Shown: positions 22,767 through 30,995 of the stretch, piece by piece
Position numbering within the stretch: position 1 is the stretch's first letter
Layout: the number at the start of each line of letters is the position of its first letter
DNA from: an uncultured Prevotellaceae bacterium
GTDB taxonomy: Bacteria > Bacteroidota > Bacteroidia > Bacteroidales > Bacteroidaceae
NCBI GenBank assembly: GCA_900314985.1
Contig: OMXL01000015.1
Coordinates: forward strand, 1 to 51,601
Length of the DNA: 51,601 bases
Direction of reading: 5' to 3'
Notes under the pieces: model-generated
What the model was told of the DNA's origin: nothing
Database searches by the model: none
Seen by the model: the letters and a program-made list of their open reading frames with translations, nothing else
Made by a program: the position numbers and the translations under genes

Positions 22767-25676
22767 ATGAAAAGACTAAACTGGACAAGATTAACACTAC
22801 TATTTGTATGTTTCCTACTGACAGTGACCACCGTTTATGCACAGGACGATGAGGGCTACTCGAACCGCAAGCTGACAGTAAGTGGACACCTGCTGGATGC
22901 CGACATGAAGGAACCGATGGTACAGGCTACGGTACAGCTGTTCCATGCTGCCGACAGTTCGTTTGTGGGCGGTACGCTGAGCAACATTCGTGGTAACTTC
23001 ATCGTTGAGGCACCATCAGCGGGCACCTATCGCATCAAGATTTCGTCAGTAGGTTTCCAAACATGGGAGCGCGAGGTGACGTTACGTCGTAGCGAGAACC
23101 TGGATTTGGGAAACATCATGATAGAATCAGAGAGCGTGATGCTGCAGGAAGCTGTAGTAACAGGACGTGCAGCACAGGTCATCGTCAAGAAAGACACGAT
23201 ACTCTATAACCCAGAGGCCTACCGTACGCCAGAGGGCTCGCCCATCGAGGAGCTTATCAAGCGTATTCCTGGTGCGGAAGTCGATGAAGACGGCAACATC
23301 ACCATCAATGGTAAGCAGGTAAAAAAGATCTTACTGGATGGTAAGGAGTTTATGTTAGGCGACGTGGAGTCAGCCTTGAAAAACATACCCGTCAACATCA
23401 TTCAGAATCTGAAATTCTACGACCAGCAGAGCGACCAAGCCCGTATAACGGGTATTGAAGACGGCGAGAAGGAAACGGTGTTGGACTTCACCATTAAGAA
23501 AGGTATGAACCGTGGCTACATGACCAATCTGGATATTGCAGGCGGTACAGAGCAGCGCTATGCCTCACGCGGTATGGGTAGCAGTTTCACTGACGTCATG
23601 CGCTTCGTCGTCTTGGGGAACTTCAATAATAAAGAAGAGAATGCCGCCTGGTGGAATCGTCGTGGACTGAATGCCCGCAAGATGCTAGGAGGCAACATGA
23701 ACTATGACGACGGTGACAAGCTGAAGATAGACCTTAGCCTGCGCTGGAACCACCGCGACAGCGACACACAGACAGAGAACGCCACAGAAAACTTCTATAG
23801 CGAGACATCGCATACCTTCTCGAACACCTATACAAAGAACATGACGCGCAGCAACAACTGGCGCGGCAATCTGCGTTTCGAGTGGAAGCCCGACTCGCTG
23901 ACCAACATCCTGCTGCGTGCCAACGGTACGACAGGTACAGACGACGGTACAACGACATCGAATGCCGCCACATACAACGACGACCCGTACCGGTATGCTG
24001 CCAATCCACTGGAAGAACACATCCCACAGATTACTGTCAACCAGAATCTGAACAGCAGCCTCAGCTACGGCAGCAACCAGAACTTCTGGAGCATGCTGCA
24101 ACTATACCGCCGTCTGAATCCTCGTGGCCGTAACATCGTTGTACGCGGAGAACTCAGCGGCAGCAAGAGCGAGAATCAGAATGTGTCGAACAACGAGGTG
24201 CATCTCTACCAGGTCAAAGACCAGTTCGGCAATGACTCTACCTACTATACGGCACGCTACAGCACCACACCCTCGCACAGCAGTGGCTACGTGCTGAGCA
24301 CCACCTATAGCGAACCCTTATGGAAGGGAGCCCACCTGCAGTTTGGCTATGAGTTGCGCTACAACCAGAATACCAGCGACCGCCAGACCTATGACTTTAG
24401 CAGGATGGCGCAAGACCCCTTCTCTGGCATCCTGCCTGAATACCGCGAGTGGGATCCTTGGCTGTCGCCCATCTACAGCACCATGGACAACCATCTGGAC
24501 AAGGACCTCAGCCGCTATTCGGAGTACAAGAACTACACGCACAACATTCGCCTCACGCTGCGCCACTGGCACGAGAAATACGACTACAACATCGGATTCC
24601 TCGTACAGCCCCAGCACTCTAACTTCATCCAAGACTACAAGGGTGTCTATGTCGATACCGTGCGCAACGTCACTAACCTGACGCCCACCTTCGACTTCCA
24701 CTACAAGTTCCACGACCAGAGCAACCTCTGGATACACTATCGCGGCGATACGCGCCAGCCAGAGATGAGTCAGTTGCTCGACATCACCGACAACTCTAAT
24801 CCGCTCTACATCACGCAGGGTAACCCTGGTCTGAAGCCACAGTTCACCAACTCGCTGAACATGTATTACAACAACTACATCGTCCGTCACAAGCGCAGCA
24901 TCGTGGTCTACTTCAACTATCGTCACATCCGCAACAGCATTTCTAACCTGGTGCGCTATGACCCATCGACAGGTGGTAGCATCTCAAGACCCGAGAACAT
25001 CAACGGCAACTGGAACATCAATGGTGGATTCTCATTCAACACCGCAATCGACACTACAGCCCATTGGAACGTAGGCACCGACACACGCCTACGCTACAAC
25101 AACTTCGTGAGTTACGTAGCCCAGCAGAAGGCCGATGCGGAAAAGAACACCACACGTACCACAAACATCAACCAGCGACTGACCGCTGGCTATCGCAATG
25201 ACTGGCTGGAAATATCATTGGACGGACAGGTAAACTATCAGCACTCACGCAACGAACTGCAACCCACCGCCAACCTCGACACGTGGCAGTTCAACTACGG
25301 TGGTCAGTTCCTTGTGCGTCTGCCATGGGACCTAGAGCTCAGCAGCAATCTTCATGAGCGTAGCCGTCGTGGATACAGCGACCAGTCGATGAATACCAAC
25401 GAACTCATCTGGAATGGTCAGCTATCGAAGACCTTCTTGAAGACCAAAGCGCTCATCGTTGCGCTGAACTTCTACGACCTCTTAGGGCAGCAGAGCAACT
25501 ACGAGCGCTGGGTCAATGCCACCAGCCGTAGCGATACGCGCTACAACAGTGTCAACTCGTATGCCATGCTGCATATCCGCTATCGCCTCAACATGTTTGG
25601 TGGAAAGATTGATACCGAAGGCCGCTACGACAAGAAGTGGGGCAATCGTGATCAGCAACGCCAGCAACGCAGATAA
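22767..25676 (+). CDS. Outer-membrane beta-barrel protein with carboxypeptidase-regulatory-like and TonB plug-like domains
   Basis: The 969-residue protein has a signal peptide (1-25, ending VYAQ). A carboxypeptidase-D regulatory-like domain lies at about 36-115 (LTVSGHLLDADMKEPM, IKISSVGFQTWER). A plug-like region follows (LQEAVVTGRAAQVIVKKDT, IEELIKRIPGAEVDEDGNI) and then a long barrel rich in alternating aromatic and polar residues. This is the OMP_b-brl_3 type rather than a SusC, and no SusD partner follows. It may move or anchor a ligand at the outer membrane. The basic tail Gln/Arg end is odd for a barrel, whose last residue is usually aromatic. Confidence 0.85.
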   Translation: MKRLNWTRLTLLFVCFLLTVTTVYAQDDEGYSNRKLTVSGHLLDADMKEPMVQATVQLFHAADSSFVGGTLSNIRGNFIVEAPSAGTYRIKISSVGFQTWEREVTLRRSENLDLGNIMIESESVMLQEAVVTGRAAQVIVKKDTILYNPEAYRTPEGSPIEELIKRIPGAEVDEDGNITINGKQVKKILLDGKEFMLGDVESALKNIPVNIIQNLKFYDQQSDQARITGIEDGEKETVLDFTIKKGMNRGYMTNLDIAGGTEQRYASRGMGSSFTDVMRFVVLGNFNNKEENAAWWNRRGLNARKMLGGNMNYDDGDKLKIDLSLRWNHRDSDTQTENATENFYSETSHTFSNTYTKNMTRSNNWRGNLRFEWKPDSLTNILLRANGTTGTDDGTTTSNAATYNDDPYRYAANPLEEHIPQITVNQNLNSSLSYGSNQNFWSMLQLYRRLNPRGRNIVVRGELSGSKSENQNVSNNEVHLYQVKDQFGNDSTYYTARYSTTPSHSSGYVLSTTYSEPLWKGAHLQFGYELRYNQNTSDRQTYDFSRMAQDPFSGILPEYREWDPWLSPIYSTMDNHLDKDLSRYSEYKNYTHNIRLTLRHWHEKYDYNIGFLVQPQHSNFIQDYKGVYVDTVRNVTNLTPTFDFHYKFHDQSNLWIHYRGDTRQPEMSQLLDITDNSNPLYITQGNPGLKPQFTNSLNMYYNNYIVRHKRSIVVYFNYRHIRNSISNLVRYDPSTGGSISRPENINGNWNINGGFSFNTAIDTTAHWNVGTDTRLRYNNFVSYVAQQKADAEKNTTRTTNINQRLTAGYRNDWLEISLDGQVNYQHSRNELQPTANLDTWQFNYGGQFLVRLPWDLELSSNLHERSRRGYSDQSMNTNELIWNGQLSKTFLKTKALIVALNFYDLLGQQSNYERWVNATSRSDTRYNSVNSYAMLHIRYRLNMFGGKIDTEGRYDKKWGNRDQQRQQRR

Positions 25677-25685
25677 AGAAGAAAA

Positions 25686-25724
25686 GAAGGAGGGCACTTC
25701 AACCGTTGTGAAGTGCCCTCCTTC
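25686..25724. terminator. Strong bidirectional terminator
   Basis: A perfect 16-base stem (25686-25701 with 25709-25724) with a seven-base loop is flanked by A- and T-rich tracts. It separates the convergent barrel and zinc-ribbon genes. Confidence 0.9.
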
Positions 25725-25741
25725 TTATTTATCGCTCAGCA

Positions 25742-26590
25742 TTAAGCCTCTGCCTCAGGAACGATATCCTCGTCCTTCTTGACAGTCTTGCGGATAGCGC
25801 GCTTACGAGGCTTCTTCTCCTCAGTACCAGGCGTAACAATCTTGACACCAGCGAGTTCGGGGTCAATCAGAATACGACCGCAGTATTCGCAGACGATAAC
25901 CTTCTTGTGCATCTTGATATCGAGCTGACGCTGGGGTGGAATCTTGTTGAAGCAACCACCGCAGGCATCACGCTGCACGTAAACGATACCCAGACCGTTG
26001 CGGGCATTCTTGCGGATGCGCTTGAAAGAGGTGAGCAGACGGGGCTCAATCTTTACCTCCAGCTCCTTTACCTTAGCCTTCAGCTTCTCCTCCTCGGCAC
26101 GGGTCTCTTCCATGATCTCGTCGAGCTCAGCCTTCTTCATGTCGAGGGCCTGACGGCGATCCTCGATGATGGTCTGGTTCTGCTCCAGCTCGGCCTTCTT
26201 CTCTTCAACCTTGTAGTTAGCCTCCTTGATCTTCTTGTTGCAGAGCTCGATTTCCAGTGTCTGGAACTCAATCTCCTTAGACAGCGTATCATACTCACGG
26301 TTGTTCTTCACGTCGTTGAGCTGACTCTTGTAGCGCTCTACGCTTGCCTTAGCAGTCTCAATCTCGCCCTTCTTCTGGGCTACGGCACGCTGATACTCGT
26401 CGATGTCGTTCTGGATCTTCTCGATGCGGGTGGTGAGACCAGCAATCTCGTCTTCCAGGTCTTCTACTTCCAGAGGCAACTCACCTCTGAGGGCACGCTT
26501 CTCGTCAATCTCAGAGAGCGTGGTCTGCAGCTGATAGAGGGTCTTCAGACGCTCTTCTACTGACAAATCTGTAGGATCTTTCTTTGCCAT
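25742..26590 (-). CDS. Coiled-coil protein with C4 zinc ribbon
   Basis: The 282-residue protein is an almost continuous coiled coil from about 15 to 185. A C4 zinc ribbon follows, with C210, C213, C234 and C237 (ACGGCFNKI ... VCEYCGR), and a basic tail. This is the CT398-like (zf-RING_7) family, which is widely conserved; members are thought to act with nucleic acids or as scaffolds, but the function is not settled. It probably follows nif3 in one transcript (39-base gap filled by a short repeat), an arrangement common in Bacteroidetes. Confidence 0.88.
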   Translation of the reverse strand: MAKKDPTDLSVEERLKTLYQLQTTLSEIDEKRALRGELPLEVEDLEDEIAGLTTRIEKIQNDIDEYQRAVAQKKGEIETAKASVERYKSQLNDVKNNREYDTLSKEIEFQTLEIELCNKKIKEANYKVEEKKAELEQNQTIIEDRRQALDMKKAELDEIMEETRAEEEKLKAKVKELEVKIEPRLLTSFKRIRKNARNGLGIVYVQRDACGGCFNKIPPQRQLDIKMHKKVIVCEYCGRILIDPELAGVKIVTPGTEEKKPRKRAIRKTVKKDEDIVPEAEA

Positions 26591-26600
26591 AATTCTAATT

Positions 26601-26630
26601 TACTATTTGACTATTTACTAATTGACTATT
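26601..26630. repeat. Short ACTATTTG/ACTATTT tandem repeat between nif3 and the zinc-ribbon gene
   Basis: ACT-containing units recur with alternating 8- and 7-base spacing (15-base dimer, two copies). They fill the gap up to the nif3 stop codon and are related in texture to the heptads elsewhere. Confidence 0.65.
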
Positions 26631-27415
26631 TATATATACAAAATTGGATTTGTATTCGTTTCTGCAATCTCTGTGCGCACACCAGGACACTCCTTATTTA
26701 TAATGTCACGGAATATCTCGCTGGTAAACTGCTCCGACTGATAGTGCCCGATGACGCATATCTGGATGCGCTGCTCGTAGCCGAAGCACTGGTGGTAGTG
26801 CATCTCGCCCGTAATAAAGGCATCAGCGCCCTGATGCAGAGCATCATCGAGCAGGAAGTCGCCAGCACCACCACAGAGCGCTACCTTCTGGATGGGACGA
26901 CGCAGCAGCTCGTTACACAGCGCACACTCCACACCGAACTGGCGTTTTACCATGAGAACGAAGTCATCGGCAGCCATGGGCTGTGGCAAAGAGCCGATGA
27001 CACCACTGCCGGCCTCAATGTCACCTACCTGCTTCTGCGCAAAGAACTGACACTGCTGCAGTCCTAGTCGCTCAGCAATCTTCCAGTTAACACCATTCTT
27101 GGCATTATCCATATTGGTGTGCATGGAGATGATGACGATGTCGTTCTTCAGCGCCTTGATAACGCAACGCTGCACATAGTCAGCACCACTAATCTGCTTC
27201 AGGCCACGGAACAACAGCGGATGATGGCTGACGATGAGGTTACAACCCTTGCGGATAGCCTCATCGACAATCTGTTCGTTGACGTCCAGACACAATAATG
27301 CCCCTGAAACATCCGCCTCTGTCAGTCCCAGTTGCAAGCCAGCATTATCCCAACTTTCCTGCAAGGGCAGAGGCGCGAACTGTTCAAGGGCCTCAAGCAC
27401 TTGTCGTATTTTCAC
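26630..27415 (-). CDS. Nif3-like dinuclear metal protein
   Basis: The 261-residue protein has the Nif3/YbgI metal-site motifs: SHHPLLFRG (histidines), HTNMDNAKNGVN (H, D) and a C-terminal IGHYQSEQ (H, E). Members form hexamers with a di-metal centre. The biochemical role is unsettled; annotation as GTP cyclohydrolase type 2 is doubtful. I chose GTG at 27415 because a TACCTTTG promoter box occupies 27447-27440, which rules out any start further upstream. It is followed by the zinc-ribbon gene. Confidence 0.88.
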   Translation of the reverse strand: MKIRQVLEALEQFAPLPLQESWDNAGLQLGLTEADVSGALLCLDVNEQIVDEAIRKGCNLIVSHHPLLFRGLKQISGADYVQRCVIKALKNDIVIISMHTNMDNAKNGVNWKIAERLGLQQCQFFAQKQVGDIEAGSGVIGSLPQPMAADDFVLMVKRQFGVECALCNELLRRPIQKVALCGGAGDFLLDDALHQGADAFITGEMHYHQCFGYEQRIQICVIGHYQSEQFTSEIFRDIINKECPGVRTEIAETNTNPILYI

Positions 27416-27439
27416 GCTTCTTACTTCGTTTTGAAAGTG

Positions 27440-27447
27440 CAAAGGTA
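27440..27447 (-). promoter_or_regulatory. -7 box of nif3
   Basis: TACCTTTG on the minus strand lies 24 bases before the GTG start. It directly follows the T-tract of the upstream purF-like gene's terminator. Confidence 0.7.
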
Positions 27448-27451
27448 CAAA

Positions 27452-27487
27452 AAAAGTGACGGATTACACAGATAATCCGCCACTTTT
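27452..27487 (-). terminator. Intrinsic terminator of the purF-like gene
   Basis: AAAAGTG and CGGATTA pair with TAATCCG and CACTTTT around a loop of about six bases, with one mismatch. On the minus strand a run of seven T follows. Confidence 0.85.
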
Positions 27488-27518
27488 ATAATTTTTTAAT
27501 TATTCTGCGTTGAACTAT

Positions 27519-27574
27519 CAACGTTCAACGTTCATCGTTCAACGTTCATCGTTCAACGTTCAACGTTCAACGTA
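27519..27574. repeat. Heptad tandem repeat CAACGTT/CATCGTT, eight units
   Basis: Eight exact-period units (five CAACGTT, two CATCGTT, one CAACGTA) end on the base before the purF-like stop codon. This is the longest heptad array in the window. AACGTT is self-complementary, so the array can also fold. Confidence 0.97.
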
Positions 27575-29050
27575 TTATGTGAACCACTTCTCGTTGTCCT
27601 TCTCATGGCAGTAGCTAGTGCCATCGAAGCAGTGGGTACATACCTGGTCTTTAGGCAGTCCGATAGACTCAATAAGATCTTCGAGGGTAGCAAACTTCAG
27701 AGAGGTCAGTCCCAGTCTGCGAGCAATCTCCTGAACCATGCGCTCATACTCAGGTGTGCCAGTGGTTGCATACTCTGTGAGTTTCTTCTTGTCATCACCC
27801 TCGAAGTCGCGGATGATACGACGAGTAATCAGTTCCAGGTCGCTCTTTGACGAGGTAAAGCCAATGAACGGACAGCCATAGACCAGTGGCGGACAAGAGA
27901 TGCGGACATGAACCTCCTTGGCACCATTATCGAAGAAGGTACGCACATTATCGCGCAGCTGGGTACCACGAACGATGGAGTCGTCGCAGAACACGATGCG
28001 CTGGTCTTTCAATATAGCAGGATTAGGAATCAGCTTCATCTTAGCTACCAGGTCGCGACGGTTCTGGTTGCCAGGGGTAAAGGAGCGTGGCCAAGTAGGT
28101 GTATACTTCAGCACGGCACGCTTGTAAGGAACCTTCTTACCCTCAGAATAGCCCAGTGCCATACCCACACCTGAGTCAGGAATACCACAAACCAAGTCTG
28201 CATCGACAGGGTCTTTCTCACCCATCAGTCGACCGTTCTTCTCACGAACAAACTCGGTATTAATGCCCTGATAGTCGCTGGTGGGGAAACCATAGTAGAC
28301 CCACAGGAAAGAACATATCTGACAACGTGTGAGGGGTTTCTGCAACACCTCGATACCATCGGCCTTCAGTTTGACAATCTCACCAGGACCTACATCACGC
28401 AACACCTTATAGTCAAGGTTGGGGAAACTGGTGGTCTCGCTGGTAACTGCATACGACTGGATGAACTCGTCAGTACCTACAGGCGACAGGCGGTGAATCT
28501 CTTTCTTACCAATAACAATAGGTGTACGTCCTAAGAAGTCGCGAGCAGCAATGATGCCATCTTCGGTTAGAATCAGTATCGAGCAAGAGCCCTCTATCTT
28601 CTGATACACCTTATTAATACCCTCTACAAACGTGTTACCCATATTGATAAGCAGGGCTACAAGTTCCGTCTGGTTAATATTGTTGGCAGACATCTCGCTG
28701 AAGTGCATACGCTGCTTGAGCAATTCATCAGCAATTTCGCGTAAGTTATTGATTTTAGCAACAGTTACTACTGCGTAACGTCCCAAATGAGAGTTGACAA
28801 TGATGGGCTGTGGATCGGTGTCACTGATGACGCCTATGCCCTGATGTCCCTTGAACGAGTCGAGCTCATCTTCGAAACGTGAACGGAAGTACTGGCGCTC
28901 CAACGAGTGAATGCTGCGGTGGAAACCGCTTTCTTCATCGAATGTCACCATACCAGCGCGTTTTGTACCTAAGTGCGAGTTGTAGTCGGTCCCGTAAAAC
29001 AAGTCGTTTACGCAGTCCTTTGTAGAGATTGTGCCAAAGAAGCCACCCAT
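27575..29050 (-). CDS. Amidophosphoribosyltransferase-like protein lacking the N-terminal nucleophile
   Basis: The 491-residue protein aligns by eye with PurF: an Ntn-glutaminase-like domain (1-230) and a phosphoribosyltransferase domain with the PRPP loop RIVFCDDSIVRGT (351-363). Cysteines at 246, 393, 471 and 474 match the [4Fe-4S] ligand pattern of B. subtilis PurF. However, the chain begins Met-Gly-Gly where PurF needs Cys at position 2, so glutamine hydrolysis should not occur. It could use ammonia, take it from a partner, or have a new role. From memory, similar Met-Gly-Gly-starting paralogues are widespread in Bacteroidales, so this is not a random mutation. It is monocistronic with a perfect promoter. 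Confidence 0.85.
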   Translation of the reverse strand: MGGFFGTISTKDCVNDLFYGTDYNSHLGTKRAGMVTFDEESGFHRSIHSLERQYFRSRFEDELDSFKGHQGIGVISDTDPQPIIVNSHLGRYAVVTVAKINNLREIADELLKQRMHFSEMSANNINQTELVALLINMGNTFVEGINKVYQKIEGSCSILILTEDGIIAARDFLGRTPIVIGKKEIHRLSPVGTDEFIQSYAVTSETTSFPNLDYKVLRDVGPGEIVKLKADGIEVLQKPLTRCQICSFLWVYYGFPTSDYQGINTEFVREKNGRLMGEKDPVDADLVCGIPDSGVGMALGYSEGKKVPYKRAVLKYTPTWPRSFTPGNQNRRDLVAKMKLIPNPAILKDQRIVFCDDSIVRGTQLRDNVRTFFDNGAKEVHVRISCPPLVYGCPFIGFTSSKSDLELITRRIIRDFEGDDKKKLTEYATTGTPEYERMVQEIARRLGLTSLKFATLEDLIESIGLPKDQVCTHCFDGTSYCHEKDNEKWFT

Positions 29051-29093
29051 AATGTTTTTACCTTTTCTGTGTCAATAATACCTTTATGGGCTG

Positions 29094-29123
29094 CAAAATT
29101 ACAAAAAAATCGGCAACTGCCAA
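29094..29123 (-). promoter_or_regulatory. Promoter of the purF-like gene
   Basis: On the minus strand TTG (29123-29121), 19 bases, TAATTTTG (29101-29094) is a full match. It overlaps the terminator hairpin of the upstream gene. Confidence 0.85.
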
Positions 29124-29136
29124 TAAGAGTTACCGA
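29110..29136. terminator. Terminator nested in the purF-like promoter
   Basis: TCGGCAACT (29110-29118) pairs with AGTTACCGA (29128-29136) with one G-U pair on the minus-strand RNA. There are T-runs on both sides. It would end the ABC ATPase/membrane protein transcript. Confidence 0.7.
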
Positions 29137-29180
29137 ATTTTTTTCGAAAAAAATAATTAAACCATGTATCTCGTCATGCC

Positions 29181-29456
29181 TTAGCAACTTCTCAACAGCA
29201 ACATAACAGCACCCAACAGCAACAATCCGCCCCACAATCGCCACTGGGCAGCCATCGGTATAAAGGCGCGCTGCAAGGCATGACGATAGAAGGGGCACAT
29301 GGACTGAAAGGGCGTAGCACCGTTAGCCAACAGGTATTCGCGCAGCGAGTCGTGTTGCTCACGGTCTTGCTTGTAGCTCTTCATAGCTCGCAGACTGGCG
29401 TAATAGCCTTTCCACGCAACAACAGCCAGTACAATGATGAGATAAGAGATAATCAT
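29181..29456 (-). CDS. Small membrane protein, partner of the ABC-like ATPase
   Basis: The 91-residue protein has two membrane helices, at the very N-terminus (2-16) and at 73-88, joined by a basic loop with SYKQDREQHDSLREYLL and CPFYRHALQRAF. Its ATG overlaps the stop of the ABC-like gene by four bases (ATGA), so translation is coupled and the two probably work together. With two helices it is far too small for a usual permease. No family recognised. Confidence 0.65.
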   Translation of the reverse strand: MIISYLIIVLAVVAWKGYYASLRAMKSYKQDREQHDSLREYLLANGATPFQSMCPFYRHALQRAFIPMAAQWRLWGGLLLLGAVMLLLRSC

Positions 29457-29908
29457 AGTTGGATATAGTTATCGTTCAACGGATTCATGACAGTCAGCAC
29501 AGTACGTCCCTGTTGGACAGCATCTACCAGCAGGCGTCCAACAGCCAACTGCGCCACGTCACTAAGGGGCTCGGATGGTTCATCGACCACCAGGAGATGT
29601 TTGTCAGACTGTACGGCACGACGCACCAACTCCACATAATCGGTAGGAACATCATGGTAGCCATCAGGCACTGATAAGTGTTGGGGCACATAGGCCATAT
29701 AACGGCGGAAATAGGGTGCTGACTCTGGCGTCAGTACTTCGCCATCAATACAGATATGACCGCCATCAATGGGAATAAGTCCCACGACAGCCCTTAGCAG
29801 AGTGGTCTTTCCCCTACCCTGTATTCCCACGATCTGTCCATCGTCAATGGTTACAGACAGCTCTTTGATGAGTTCTCCGATAGTTACGTTATGCAGTTCT
29901 AACATCAT
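29453..29908 (-). CDS. Minimal, degenerate ABC-type ATPase
   Basis: The 151-residue protein keeps Walker A (GIQGRGKT, 28-35), a Q-loop (VPQH, Q76) and Walker B (LLVVDEP, 105-111). The helical subdomain and LSGGQ signature are missing: about 27 residues separate the Q-loop region from Walker B where 70 or more are normal. The H-loop histidine is replaced (TVMNPL). It may bind ATP without normal dimeric hydrolysis. The ATG at 29908 (or 29905) directly follows a promoter. It is coupled to the small membrane protein. An internal deletion from a normal ABC subunit is the simplest origin. Confidence 0.75.
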   Translation of the reverse strand: MMLELHNVTIGELIKELSVTIDDGQIVGIQGRGKTTLLRAVVGLIPIDGGHICIDGEVLTPESAPYFRRYMAYVPQHLSVPDGYHDVPTDYVELVRRAVQSDKHLLVVDEPSEPLSDVAQLAVGRLLVDAVQQGRTVLTVMNPLNDNYIQL

Positions 29909-29917
29909 AATCGATGG

Positions 29918-29948
29918 CAAAGTTACGAATAAGCGAGTAAAAAGCCAA
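29918..29948 (-). promoter_or_regulatory. Promoter of the ABC-like gene pair
   Basis: On the minus strand TTG (29948-29946), 20 bases, TAACTTTG (29925-29918). The ATG is nine bases later, which implies a very short leader and fixes the start. Confidence 0.75.
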
Positions 29949-30009
29949 AAGATTTTTGAGCTTTTTCGAGCGAAAGTAAGTTGACCGAGGGTCAAAATTA
30001 TAAAAAAAC

Positions 30010-30036
30010 CACGAATTACACGAATTATACGAATTA
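30010..30036. repeat. Nonamer tandem repeat CACGAATTA (three units)
   Basis: CACGAATTA, CACGAATTA and TACGAATTA lie in tandem eight bases upstream of the agmatine deiminase -7 box. The period is nine rather than seven. Confidence 0.9.
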
Positions 30037-30043
30037 TTTTTTC

Positions 30044-30051
30044 TACTTTTG
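30044..30051 (+). promoter_or_regulatory. -7 box of agmatine deiminase, implying a leaderless mRNA
   Basis: TACTTTTG ends only four bases before the ATG at 30056. With the usual spacing from the -7 box, transcription would begin at or next to the A of the start codon. Confidence 0.65.
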
Positions 30052-30055
30052 CACC

Positions 30056-30994
30056 ATGAAAAGTACAAAACGACGCATGTTGGCAGAATGGGAGCACCAG
30101 AGCATGGTGCAACTGACATGGCCACACGAAGGTACCGACTGGGCACCTATCCTTGACGAAATCACAGCTATCTATGAAAATATGGCGAGCGAAATCCGCA
30201 AGCGTGAGCCACTACTTATCGTAGATAGCATTCCCCATAACGACACATGGGCTCGCGACCACGGCTTTATCACTGTGGAAGAGGATTCAGTCCTCTTCCT
30301 CCTCGACTTCAAGTTCAACGGTTGGGGCGAGAAGTTTGAAGCTGCTCTGGACAACGAGATTAACAAGCATCTATACGAACAAGGTCTTGTCAAAGGCACT
30401 TACGAAGACCACCTGGATTTTGTATTAGAAGGTGGTTCGATTGAGAGCGACGGCAAGGGCACCGTGTTTACGACCGAGTGCTGTCTGATGGCGCCCCACC
30501 GCAACCAACCGCTGACAAAGGAAGAAATAGAGGAACGGCTAAAGGAATGGTTGGGTGCTGAGCGCATCGTGTGGCTGCAACATGGCTCATTGATTGGTGA
30601 CGATACTGACGGACATATTGACACATTAGTCAGAATATGCCCCAACGACACCTTATTATATACAGGGGGTGACAAGGACCATCCAGACCTTGCAGAAATG
30701 GAGAAGGAGCTTCAGGACCTTCAGACGCTTGATGGCAAGCCCTACCGTCTTCTGAAACTCCCTCTGCCCCGTCCTATCTACGATGACGGCGACCGTCTGC
30801 CAGCGACCTATGCCAACTATCTGATTGTCAATGGCGCCGTATTAGTGCCCACCTACAAACAGCCCGACCTCGACCAAGAGGCGATGGATGTGATTCAGCA
30901 GGCATTCCCTGATCGCGAAATCGTTGGTATCGACTGTTGCGCTGTCATCAAGCAGCACGGTTCACTCCACTGCTGCACGATGCAGTATTATTGA
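30056..30994 (+). CDS. aguA: Agmatine deiminase
   Basis: The product converts agmatine to N-carbamoylputrescine plus ammonia in the cytoplasm. The 312-residue protein has the deiminase motifs NDTWARDHG (W65, R67, D68), LEGGSIE (E125), DTDGHID (H187) and the C-terminal LHCCTMQ with catalytic C306. The enzyme of the next step (aguB) lies 800 bases downstream in the same direction, past a convergent lipoprotein gene. I chose the ATG right after the promoter; 25 upstream codons are open only by chance. Confidence 0.92.
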   Translation: MKSTKRRMLAEWEHQSMVQLTWPHEGTDWAPILDEITAIYENMASEIRKREPLLIVDSIPHNDTWARDHGFITVEEDSVLFLLDFKFNGWGEKFEAALDNEINKHLYEQGLVKGTYEDHLDFVLEGGSIESDGKGTVFTTECCLMAPHRNQPLTKEEIEERLKEWLGAERIVWLQHGSLIGDDTDGHIDTLVRICPNDTLLYTGGDKDHPDLAEMEKELQDLQTLDGKPYRLLKLPLPRPIYDDGDRLPATYANYLIVNGAVLVPTYKQPDLDQEAMDVIQQAFPDREIVGIDCCAVIKQHGSLHCCTMQYY

Positions 30995-30995
30995 T

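Noticed and set aside
24318-24926. Long minus-strand open frame (202 codons) inside the outer-membrane protein gene
   Set aside because: It is a shadow frame with Val/Leu-rich low-complexity content and no promoter; similar shadows in the window were also left out.
22767-25676. SusC-type TonB transporter with a polysaccharide utilisation locus
   Set aside because: No SusD, glycanase or sensor follows, and the barrel fits the OMP_b-brl_3 type better.
27519-27574. Possible CRISPR array
   Set aside because: The units are seven bases long with no spacers and no cas genes nearby; it is a plain tandem repeat.
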